Assembly: GCA_012845835.1 (NCBI GenBank)
Contig: JABAKD010000010.1
Coordinates: forward strand, 5,519,288-5,583,287
Length of the DNA: 64,000 nucleotides
Origin: Undaria pinnatifida
Lineage: Eukaryota; Sar; Phaeophyceae; Laminariales; Alariaceae
Direction: 5' to 3'
The position numbers were made by a program, and so were the translations under genes. Every line of letters starts with the position of its first letter. The stretch's first letter is position 1. Positions 24,401-36,400 of the stretch are shown one piece after another. The notes beneath the pieces are model-generated. The model did not search any database. It was not told the DNA's origin and was given only the letters and a program-made list of their open reading frames with translations.

Positions 24401-27400
24401 CGTGGCGCGAGCTATGGCCGCGGAAAGCCGCCGAGACTGGCTCTATTTTGCGGGGTACGAGACACTTCTGTCCCCGGGCAACCACACACTAGACGTATTT
24501 AAGCCTCGAGGTTAGGTCTTAAGTACTTCCAACTGGAAGAGCTAGGCCATTCGATATTTCGACCTTAAACGCATAAAAAAAACACCATGTGTCTAAAACT
24601 CGAAATAGTGGTCTCTTTCAGTAGTACGCATAAAAAGAAAAGCCGAGGAAAGATCAAACTACTTGAAAATAGACTATGATATTTCTGCTCTACTCCAGAC
24701 GCAGATGGCAAGACGAGGATTTATGTCATGAGTCAGCACATGAGTGGGTGGAAACTTCGAGAAAGACCCTCCCCTGCCCATGCTGTGCGAGCTTGAACAA
24801 ACGGCCAAAACAAATAACTGGTGCCTGGCAAAAACATTGAGTGCTTCGTACTCCATACTCGCTTCATATGTAGGATACCTCGCAGGCGTCTGCCGCCTTC
24901 GGTGTGCCTCAGTGTGGCAGTCAGTACAGCAGCACAGCAGGACTGGCCCTCAACCCGGTTCAATTTCCACCCTCGAAATGTAGGCATCCGTCTGATGTTT
25001 CCTCGAGCTTTTGTCGTCTGAAATGCTGTTGTTTGCTGGAAAATACTCGGAAAATTGCTTCAAATATGCACTTGGGCCAAAATGTGCCCAAGTGCATGTT
25101 TTGGGAAAATCCATATCTCACCGTGGTCTGCCGTGGTCGTTAGGTCGATAAAATAGACCTATTTTGTAGACATTTAAGACACGATAGGGCTTAATTTGGT
25201 TTAGAGCCTAAAATATAGGCATATCGTCAGGCTTAAATACGTCTACTACACACACGGTGGAACTTTAGTCCTCGCACGTACATCGGGGTGGCATCAAAAT
25301 GTATTTTCGAGAGAATTTTCCCGCACTGCTAGACGCGGGCGCGGTGCATATATACCCGCTGCAACGACGTGAACTATGTCATTACTGTGAGTTCTCCCTC
25401 ACAATTGACACGGTGGTTACCATACAGCAGTAGCGAAACCTGTATAAAGAGATATAAAGTAGCAACACAACCCAAGCAAAAGTAACGATGTGCACACAAC
25501 AGACCATATCGGCAACAAACATCGGTATGAACTGTCTACGATCACAGCAGCAGCAAGCAACCGCAGAGAGCGGCAATAATATATAGATCATAAAAAATCA
25601 AATTTTATTGAGAACGGGATTTTTTTCTGGATGGACCCAGGAGAATAAATACACAAGACGTTTACTCTCATCAAAAGAACATACACAGCGGTTTTACAAT
25701 AGAGCACCACCAGCAAGCAGCACGTAGTCCATAGACTATAAGTTTACTGCGAGTTCTCCCTCACAATTGACACGGTGGATACCATACAGCAGTAGCGAAA
25801 CCTGTATAAAGAGATATAAAGTAGCAACACAACTCAAGCAAAAGTAACGATGTGCACACAACAGACCATATCGGCAACAAACATCGGTATAAGCACGCGG
25901 GGAAAAATACTGGACACAGAAAACAAACAACAAATTGACACCAATGATTCCTCTAACAGCAGCGACAGCAGTACAAACCCATCACACAGCGAAAATGATC
26001 AAGACAACAATAGCGGCAACAATAACAATTCTGGTCAATGGTCCATTATTCCCGAGATTGGTGATGGTGCATGTTTATTAAGATGTATCTCGCGTCGTGT
26101 GCACAACAACCCAGCTTTACATCACATCGTCCGTGCACATATTATTGCCCACATCACAACCAATTTGTACACCGTTATCCCAGGATCAGGTTTCAACACC
26201 TTCCACGACAGCATCTTAGCTGGAGCAAATCAAGGTCATGTAGATAATAAAGAATCATTTGTCGGTGTAAACAAGATATTTTTCTGAACGGAACAAACAA
26301 CGCCAACGTGCCCGAAAAAGTTCCGTTTGTCTTGCAAAGTTCCGTCAGCAGCACCACCAGCAAGCAGCACGTAGTCCATAGACTCTAAGTTTACTGTGAG
26401 TTCTCCCTCACAATTGACACGGTGGTTACCATACAGCAGTAGCGAATTAAGCGCGCGGGGAAAAATACTGGACACAGAAAACACACAACAAATTGACACC
26501 AATGATTCCTCTAACAGCAGCGACAGCAGTACAAACCCATCACACAGCGAAAATGATCAAGACAACAACAGCGGCAACAATAACAATTCTGGTCAATGGT
26601 CCATTATTCCCGATAATGGTGATGGTGCATGTTTATTAAGATGTATCTCGCGTCGTGTGCACAACAACCCAGCTTTACATCACATCGTCCGTGCACATAT
26701 TATTGCCCACATCACAACCAATTTGTACACCGTTATCCCAGGATCAGGTTTCAACACTTTCCACGACAGCATCTTAGCTGGAGCAAATCAAGAACTTGTG
26801 GAAGTCGCTGGATCTCAACCTACTACATATTCGAGTGTCGAAGAGTATCTCCACTTCATGTCACAGCCTTACGCATATGCTACAAACGTAGAATTAATTG
26901 CTGCCACGCAGTTATACGGAGTGGACTTTCGAATAACTTATCACACCGAGCCTCAGCAATATCCCAACCCTCCTCCTCCAAATGTCTGTGATATCTTATA
27001 TTATCCACATTATTTCCACTACGCATCCCTCCGATATACACCTTCTGCATAAATACTTCATCATCAGTTGTAGTCATTCGACTTGCGTCGCCCCCGGGAG
27101 GCACGTGTCCACCTCCCGAAGGGGAACCTTGTATCATGTACGGGTCATATGGCTCATATAGATCATCTACCTGTCGTCCTGATCTTTTGTGCAGGATCTG
27201 TGTGGTACAGATCCAACCCAGTAAACGTGTGCTAGCTCACTTACATCATCCGGCTCTCACCCGGAAACATGGTCTACTGGCCATGCTGATCGTAGTTATA
27301 AGGAATTTGTCTGTCTGCCCTGAAATACGTACGATGATGAGTAGAGATCTTCTGATCTGTCCCGTCGCTAGGCATGTTCCGACAGGGAACACGAAATGGG

Positions 27401-30400
27401 ATGCGGGCGACGTGTAGGGGGATCTAGTTTAAGGAATCAAGTTTCATCTGTGTTCTATGCACGCCTCGTTCCGGCTGTTGCATCATACGACTATAACACA
27501 CGTTGGCTTGAACCGCACATATGAGTGACTTCGAAAATGTAACTCCCAACGCAACAGGAAACCACCCCGCACAGGCTCTGCTTGCTGTGTCTAGCTCTAC
27601 GAAATATAACAAGGTGTGGTGGCAGAGTGCCAGGTATGATGCTGGATGCCATAGGCATAGCTATGCAACGGTAAGCACGACCCGCACTCTGTACGAACTA
27701 CACTTGCATTATTGGTCACTTCCTACTCTGCGAGCGCAATTTCCAGGAAGGAAAGCAAAAGAGAAAAGCTAGAGTGGCCCATCGCATTCGTTCGTCGATC
27801 TCACTCCTCAATGCGATTGCGGTTAGATATGCACCTTTTATTGTAGATACACCATAATCACCGAGCTATCTAGTGTCAGTCAGCGCTGACGTTAAGTCTC
27901 AGGGGATATGGTGTATCTCAAAAAGCGCTCGTTGGTCACCTGTTCCTCTTAACTCGTTGTTGTCTGGCTGGTCCGTACTAAACAACTCACCCCCGCCCGC
28001 CCCACTCAAAAGTCTTCGTTTTATTCCGTCGCTGTTCTCGCTCCACTCATAAATCTTCTCTTTATTCCGTCGCCATCCCTTCCCGCAACGACATTCAACC
28101 ACTAAACCAACCGTGCATCTCTCTCCTGGCCCGTTTGTGTCTGGCCGCTCCCCCTCAAGCAACCCCCCCCCCCCCCCCCCCCCCGCCGCCGCAATTTCCT
28201 TTGTTTTTCCGACGCTGCCCCCTCTGTTACTTCGTGGCTACCCCTGCTCACAACGATATGCAACTCCTATAATATAATATGCAACTCCTATATCCAACGT
28301 GCGTCTTTGTCCTGACCCATTGTGTCTGGCCGACACAGTCCCATCGACCCGGCTCCCAACGATTTATTCTGTGGTTTTTTAGATCTGTGTCCGTTCCAAC
28401 CCCGCGAATGGCGTGTTTTTTTCGCAGCTGCCCCCTCCTTCCCACGCCGTAAATGACATTGTTTTCCGGCCACCACCCCGTTTTTTCTCTGCTTGTTTCC
28501 GCCGCTACCCCCCCCCCACCCCACAACCATAAAAACAACCCGGAACCAACGTACCAATAGGCGACGGACATCTACAAACGCCTCTTGCTGGAAAACCGCG
28601 ACGACCTCGCGCTGAATGTGTACGTGGCGATGTGCTACTACAAGCTGGACTACTACGACGTCTCGTTGGAGATCCTTGCCGTCTACCTGCAGGCCTTCCC
28701 GGACAGCGCGGTCGCGATGAACCTCAAGGTCAAGATAACGCAACAGAGCCCACGCCATCGATTTTCGTTGTTTGACATGAGATCAATATGAGCACGATTA
28801 GAAATGTAGGGGGCGGTGACAATTATTTAATTCACAGTTTCAGGCATTGGTTGTTTTTTGTGTCTAGAGGGAGGTGGCATGAACCTCAGCTTCTCAAGAA
28901 GGTATTTTCTCGTATTTCTGTATAGCCTGCGGTGCAAGCTCAGGTTACGCTTGGTGGATATCTCACCATAGCAGGTGTTGTTTCGGTAGTAACGCAAGTA
29001 TAGTGTTAAGAACTTGCAGAAGGTACACGCGCAGAGGGTACCGACAGCTTCTTATTTCGCTCTATTTACACAGGCCTGCAACGTGTTCCGGCTCTATAAC
29101 GGCAAGGCGGCAGAGGCGGAGCTAAAGGCGCTCGCTGACCGAGGGCGTAACCTTCAGGTGCAGTTCTTCGATGCCCTTACCCTATAAACCTCACCAAAGC
29201 CTCAGGACTCTTCTCTAGCCTCGACCGACAGCAGTGTCTGCCATCGCCATGGCAGAAAGCAAACAGGGAGTAATTCATGGTGTGAAGGGTATGGTTAGTC
29301 AGGCTTATGTTGGAACGTGTGTTATGTTTTCAGGCTCGCAGCCAAGGAATCGAGGTATTGTTGTTATACTGTAACCGGCAAGACAAGATTTGAGTTGATA
29401 ATGCTATATGTCAGCATGGTCGTAAGAAGAGTTCACAGCCAATTGGGCATGATATTGCTAGTAACCGGCAGTACACGATTGGAGTCGATTGATGCCGCGT
29501 ATAGCATGGTCACGCCAAAAAGAGTTGAGTCCTATAATACCGCGCCCTTCTGTGCTCTTGCACACATAGCTCACCGTGGGATCGAGCGTCATTTTGTTGT
29601 TGATGTTGTTGCTGCTGTTGTTGTTGCTGATGTTGTTGTTGTTGTTGCTGTTGTTGTTGTTGTTGTTGTTGTTGTTGCTTTGTTGTTGTTGTCGTTGTTG
29701 TTGCTGTTGTTGCTGTTGTTGTTACTATGGGTGCCATCTGACAAATCTGCAGACGCGTGTTACGATAGGGGCAGCACATTTTCACCTTTTTTTCTGAATG
29801 ACGAGGCTCCTTAGTTAACCCTTTTAGCACTGCATTCCCGACATGGGGACAACACACTAAGAGTTAGACTAGCTTAAGGTTAGGTTAGTGTTATAAGGCT
29901 TAGTTTGGGTAAGCCATTGGTTAACTTTTTGCGAGTGGTCAAACGGACTAATACCCCCACTAATTCCTTAACAAATGTCGCCGTCGACAGACCACGGGTT
30001 TTTGGGTCGTGGGTACCAAACCCATTGTGATTTCACGCGCAGGTTGGTGTCCTGCCGTTGACGCCATTTTGTTAAGGTATTAGTGGGGTATTAGTCCGTT
30101 TGACCACTTGCAAAGAGGCCAACCAATAGCTTACCCAAACTAAACCTTGTAACATTAGGAGTTGGAAATGGGTTAAACACAAAATCGTCGGAATCGTCAT
30201 TTCTTTGTTTTCCAATTGTTCATCGGATTGCACCTTTGGGTTTATTCAAACTCAGCTTTTGGGCGCGGGGTACATAGAGCTCCTCGAGGGAGGAAGGATG
30301 CCCATAAAATAAACGTTGCGCCTCTTCCGTGGCGCGTGTCAACAGAAAATCTATGGAAACAAAAAAAACGGGGTTCTTCGAGGTTCAGGTCATTTCTCGC

Positions 30401-33400
30401 GGGTCGGATCGGGTCGGGGTGACCCATGAGATTTGAAACACCTCCTGACCCGACCCGACCCGCCCCGTGAGGTTTCGAACACGACCCGACTCGAACCGCG
30501 AATTTTGGAAACCTCCAGACCCGACCCGCGTGACCGGTCATGACCCGTGAAAAACCCTAAAAAAAACAAAAAGAAGAAGGAGTTTCGTCCCCAGGACCTG
30601 CTAACTTCGATGACCTGGCTTATGGCACAGAACAGCTAAACCCTGGTGCGAACTCACCTTTTATTTGTTTATTTTTGCTTGATCGTCACTTTTTACTTTC
30701 CATCTTGTGGACAAGCCGTGACCACAGGTGTCGTCGTCCTCCGCCCCCCCTCCCCCTCCAGGGTACGTGCCTTCATTTTTATCACGCAGAGGGTTGATTC
30801 AGTATTCCCACTGCTCATCGCCTATCATCGATTTCGCTGAGTCTCACGTTCTCGCGCTTCTGGCGACAGAAAAAACAAAAAACATGTGCGTAATATTTAC
30901 ACCACCCGAGATTTGAACTCCAGCGCAACTACCAGCAAAGGCAACAGCCTACCCTTTCCCGTGCACTCAGTTTTTTGTGTTTCCATGTGTCGTCGGTCGT
31001 CTTCATCGTCGTCGTCTCAACTCGCCGTCGCTTCCGCCCCACAGGCGAACGATTTGATCTGCCACAACAACGTCGTATTCTCGGATGGTCAAGGGGCCCT
31101 GAAGGTCCTTCCCCCCCTTGTCGACTTCATCCCAGAAGCGAGACTTAACTTGGTGAGTAAAAACAATCACCGCCGTATACACAGCCGAAGAGGAGGCCCT
31201 TGTGCGATTATCGGTGGTTCTTTTGAGACATCCCTCTATAGTGCGGTATAGTGCGGTGTAGCGCGGTATAGTGCGGCATAGTGCGGCATAGCGCGGTATA
31301 GAGTGCGGTATAGTGCGGTGGGGGTTGCAGTTTTCAGGTCAAGAGTTTTTTAGCTCCTCAAGGGTGGAACTATCGGCTAGTATGATGATTTTACGAGTAT
31401 ATTTTTTTCATAGCATAGAAACGTTGGCCGGGCTGCGCGAAAGAATGCCTTCAAAGTCATGCTTCGGGTGATATACTGAGCTCCTCATGTTAGGTGCTCA
31501 GAAACTTCTTAGAAACTGCTGCGCCCCAACCGTGGGACGACTCTCCTGAACTGAAAAACGCCGTCAGTGAGAGATGGTTTTGGACTTGAAAGTGTTTATT
31601 TTCTCTACCGCAGCGTTGGCTCTTACGCGGCATGTAGCGCACAGCTTCGTGTGGTTGAACCACGGGCAGGAAGTGAAGAGCTCTTAGGTTTCTAGCGCCA
31701 CGTTGCCAATGGAAAAAAGAAAAAAAAAATACTCTATTGTTTTACAAATGTTTGGCAAGTTTTTGTTGCAAGTCTTGAAATAGCAAATCCGAATACCTAG
31801 CAGGTAGAAAAAACAAATCCAATAAACTTGCCGACGAAGGAATACAGTTTTTTTTTTTTTGGCCCAGAACTTGCTTTTTTGGCAAATCCAAAGGTCCATA
31901 CACTTGCCAATTTGGCGATAAAACTTGTCAAATATGTACCGCCCGTTAGGCGGTGACTTTTTTTTCGTCATCTTGGTCTCGCCTGGCAGCCGGAAAGTGC
32001 GTAGTAGGCATTCCGAAATCTACTTCTAGCCGGGATCCCAGCAGGGTAAAAATAAAGTAGTGCAGAGAGCGAGGAAACCGGGAGACCATTCGCTTCTCCG
32101 CCCCGCGCACCCTGCACGTACTACTGCTGTTCCTTTCTTGAGTTGAATACACCGAAAGACACATACTACGGCAGAAATGCACCATTTTTTTTCCTGGGGC
32201 TCCTCACGCGAGGGGCTCTGTATCCGACCGAGGCATAGAGTTTGAGAACAATAAAAGTGCAATCCGACGAGCAATCCCATGGCCTAGGTATAAAGCGAAA
32301 AATATTGTAAATGAACGAAAACCCGACGATAATGGGTTAAGGTGCCCCGTCATTCATAAAATAGTTCTGCCGACAAGTGCTATTTCCGTCGTAACAGGAA
32401 TCGAAAATGGAACTCGTTCCGTCACCGCCCTAGCCCCAACCCCCTCCCCTCTCTGCTCCCTTGCATTTCCTCTCGTTCTCGGCTCTTCTTGGATGATTGG
32501 CTTCAGGTTATCTACTATCTGAAACACGAGGGGCTGCAGGAGGCGTATGATCTGATCAAAGATCTAGAGCCCTCCACCCCGCAGGAGTACATCCTCAAAG
32601 GTGATCCACCCACAAGTTAACATCATCGCGCATTAATGCTTTGCAATGTTTTATCTTTAAGTGTGTGTACTGCTTTTTCTATCGGAACACGTTTTCGCTG
32701 GTGGCGTGCTTTAGTGGGATTATTTCCACGGGTTTGTTTATTCAGGGCATATCCTCTAGAATACCCGTGTACCACATCTGCTCGTCGTTGGAGATACTCG
32801 GGTGTGTACCCGGGTACTGGCAGAGTATACACCTAGAGTGTATTATCTAGGATGCTCGAGCACCACATGCGAATTTTATTGGTGGTAATACTCCGGTGTA
32901 TCCCCGGGTATTGACAAGAGTATATGCATACCCTTGGATTATTGTAGTATTTTATCGTGGCGCCGTGCACACCTCCCCAAAGCTGTTTCCATTTCGCCCT
33001 CGTGATTTCTTGCCCTGCGCTCTGTGGACGTCCCGGGGTCGCGGTGAGAGTGGCATGTAGCCCGTGGCCACGCACTGGAACGACCGAGCAACGCAAACCT
33101 TTCACACATCGGACAGATGACGATCTAGATAATGTAAATCATATGGATTATCTATAATATCTAGATCATATAGATCCTATATCTGCCGTCAAGTTATGTT
33201 GTGCAGGATTTGTGTGTGCTTGGTGGTTTTCGCTCGTCCCGTTTATCATCTTCGCACGTTTTCTTTTTCTTTCTCTTTTTCTCCCTCCCTAGACGTACGT
33301 CAAACCTAGAGTCACCAAGCAGGCTCTTCTCTCCCCCTCCCCACTGCGGTACGTGCCTTTATTTTTATCGCGAGAAAATACTTAAGCACTTTCTTCACTC

Positions 33401-36400
33401 GGCGACTCGCACCGAATTCAATATATAGGTCCAACCCAAGAAACATATGCTACTACTGTACATAATCCGGATCACCCGGCTCGCACCCGGCTGCTTGATC
33501 CATAGGCCATGCAGATCATATAGACTACCAGTATAGGCTAGGGATCTATCTGTCTGCCCTCGAAGACATAGCTCCCTAGTAATTGACATGTAAGTGATCT
33601 GTTCGTTGTCTGGAACCTACTTTTGCTACTTACATATTTCTCATCTGAAATGGTGGAGACGTACAGTGGGCCTCTGATTCGCTGAAACTAAACTTCACAG
33701 CTTAAAATTGCCCTTTTATAACGTTCTAATTCAAACACGTCGGCTGCGAGTTCGATCCAAATCATTATCGTGCTTGCCGTCCGACAATGTGCAGTATACG
33801 GTATGAGTTTCAATGTTGGTCACTCATAACGTTCCCGAAAGAATAAAGCCTCGGAAACAAGTGGAAACCTATGCGCAAAGATTAACTCCGTCTTATGTCT
33901 ACTGCTCTCTTAAGCTTTATATACAGTACTCCATCTGTTCGTCTTTGCTCCCTCCTTCCCAGTTGTTTCAATTTTTTCTGCTGCTTCCTCCGCGATTCCT
34001 GCTAGAAGCAAGAGCAAAAAAGTCGAGCAAGAGAAGCGAAGAAGTGTTCCTTTGATAGGCTTTGATTATCTGCAACCTTATTTCGCAGCTGAAAGTATGC
34101 CATTTTGTTAAAACATGTTTTGTGTTTTGGTCGCGGCTTTATGGCAGGCGTGGTGAACGCGTCGATCGGGCAGGCAACGGGCTCGAGAGAGCACCTCAAG
34201 ATGGCACAGCAGTACTTCCAGGTAAACACCCTTGTGCGCATCCTGCTACTATGATACCCGGTACAACACTACCGCTGCTGCTAGTGCTGTGCTTGTGTAC
34301 GTATACTTGCCGTGGCTGAGTGTAACTGGTATACTATAAACTAAACCGATAAATTCGTTTGGGCTGGTCTGTATGGTTTGCCAGGTTACTTGCAAGGTTG
34401 AGTAAGTTATTTTTTCTCTTCGCAGGAGTTTCAAGAGTGTTTCCCCCCCTTTTCAGCTTAAGACACCCGTGGAATGACCAATTATACGATAGAGGTATAC
34501 CGTTTTTTGGCAAAATAATTTTCTGAACAATGGGGCTCCTTAACCCCCAAACCGTCGGAAGTAAACCATTTTTTTGCATGATTCTCGTCGTGTACCTAGG
34601 GCACGGGGGGGTTTTGCGCCCGGTAGCAGTTTTGTTTGTCTCCAAAATCGGTTTCTGGGTTAGAGAGGTCTTAAGCTCCCAGAATTGAGGAAATCTCACA
34701 AAAACGGGGTGCATCTCTATCGTCGTAGCACGCGTCGGATCTCGAACCGACTACTTCTGAATTGGGCACCATGTACCGGGTGTAAATTTGTGTGGGAATT
34801 GAAACACCTAATTATTTTCCACGTTCGAGAGAGACGATACACTAAAACTGCACCATATAACGACATTGCGATTGCAAAAATTGGAATCGACGTCGTAACA
34901 CGCAGCTGCCTGCGCCCTCGCTTGCACAATCTCGCCCTCCTCCCCTCTTCCGTCGGCGGCGGCAGCTTGTCGGGGCGTCAGCGAGCGAGTGCGACACCAT
35001 CCCCGGGCGACAGTGTATGGCTTCATGCTTTTTCCTTCTCAAGCAGTTCGAGGATGTCAACATATACTTGAACTCGGTCAAGGTACGAAGATGCCAAGAT
35101 ACACTTGAACTCGGTTAAGGTACGAAGATGTCAACATATACTTGAACTCCGTGTAAGGTACAGTATACCTATTGCCTTCTGAAGCCGTTCGAAGATGCTA
35201 ACATACTTGAACTCGGTCAGGGTACGAGGATACCAATAATGTACTTGAACTCTGTCAAGGTACGAGGACGCCAACATGTACGTGAACTTCGTCAATGCGC
35301 AATTTACTGTTTCATTCTGATGATGCAGTTCGAGGATGCCAACATCTACTTGAACTCCGCCAAGGTACAGTGTACCCTTTCCTTCTGACGCAGTTCGTCA
35401 ACATATACATACCAGGTACTGTAGAGACCTCTCTATATAGCGCCGGTTGAGTAGTGCCGGCTGCCCGCTGTAGTGGCTGTGAAATCGGACATCACATGTG
35501 AAGGACAGTAGAGGTCCCTCTATAGTGCCGGTTGAGTAGTGCCAGCTTCCAGCTGTAGTGCCTGAAATCGCTCGGCGCAGATGGCAATATCCAATAGATG
35601 GCGCATGCAAAGTAGTGTATGTTGCCGATATAAGTGTCGGCATTTCAGGCTAGCACATAACGGCTTTACAGAGAGAGACCGGCTCTATAGAGAGAGACTA
35701 CTACTGCGCTTGAAACTCTGTCAACGTGTGCAGTTTACTCTTTCTCTCCAAGTTTTTTCTTGCTTTTTATACCGTCCTCGCCCTTTTCCACAAAAAAGAG
35801 AGTCCTTCAACAAAACAAACGGAGGGCTCAGGCTACATGCGTTTTCCCACATGAGCCCCCTGTGACCGCACCCACGCTCTTGGGGAAAAACTACTAAGAT
35901 TAAGTGTGGAATCACTTTTAAGGTGGTAATCTGAAACTAGAAGAAGGGGACGCAGCAGGGGCGTCCCCTGTTCGAGAAAGCTTGCTGATGTCACTTGGAG
36001 AATGAGCGGGGTGATTTCTCTCCGCGGTTTGCCATCGATAATCCGACCTCTGGCCGGTCGCAGCCCAGAGGCCTTGTTGATCCCATGTTATATACGAAAT
36101 GAAGCTACGTCGCAGTCGTACGACAGCGACTTTTGCTGAAAGAAAATGGGGGCTCAGTGTCACTGCGCTTCATTTTATGGGCGTTTCGTTAGCTCTCGTG
36201 GTTCAGCGAAAAAGCAATGTCCAAATGCCACCCACTCTCCGAATACATTTTTTGCTGGAAGTCACCGCCATATTTGGTTTCCTGTACAAGATTCGCGGCG
36301 AGGCCCTTTGTCTCCTCCCAATACCTAAAATTCCAGCGCCGATAAGAAGATCGCCGCCACTGCTGCCTACGACTGACTGCCCCTGACTGCTTCCATCATC

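Larger units (their letters stand above)
24080..27365 (+). mobile_element. Repeat family R5, long copy flanking the OTU ORFs
   Basis: The left end (TCGGACAAATCACGATCTAG, about 24,085) and the adjacent CATATAGAT-type array match the left ends of R5 copies at 33.1 and 38.05 kb. The right part (27,136-27,365: array remnant, TTGTGCAGGATCTGTGTG, and a terminal TGATCTGTCC) matches their right ends. About 2.9 kb with the OTU ORFs lies between. Termini share an inverted core GGACAGATCA. Either this is a long, gene-bearing copy or something inserted into a short one. Confidence 0.5.

Noticed and set aside
29317-29857. Open frames rich in Val, Leu or Gln near 29.6 kb
   Set aside because: They are produced by the GTT/TTG microsatellite between IFT56 exons 7 and 8.
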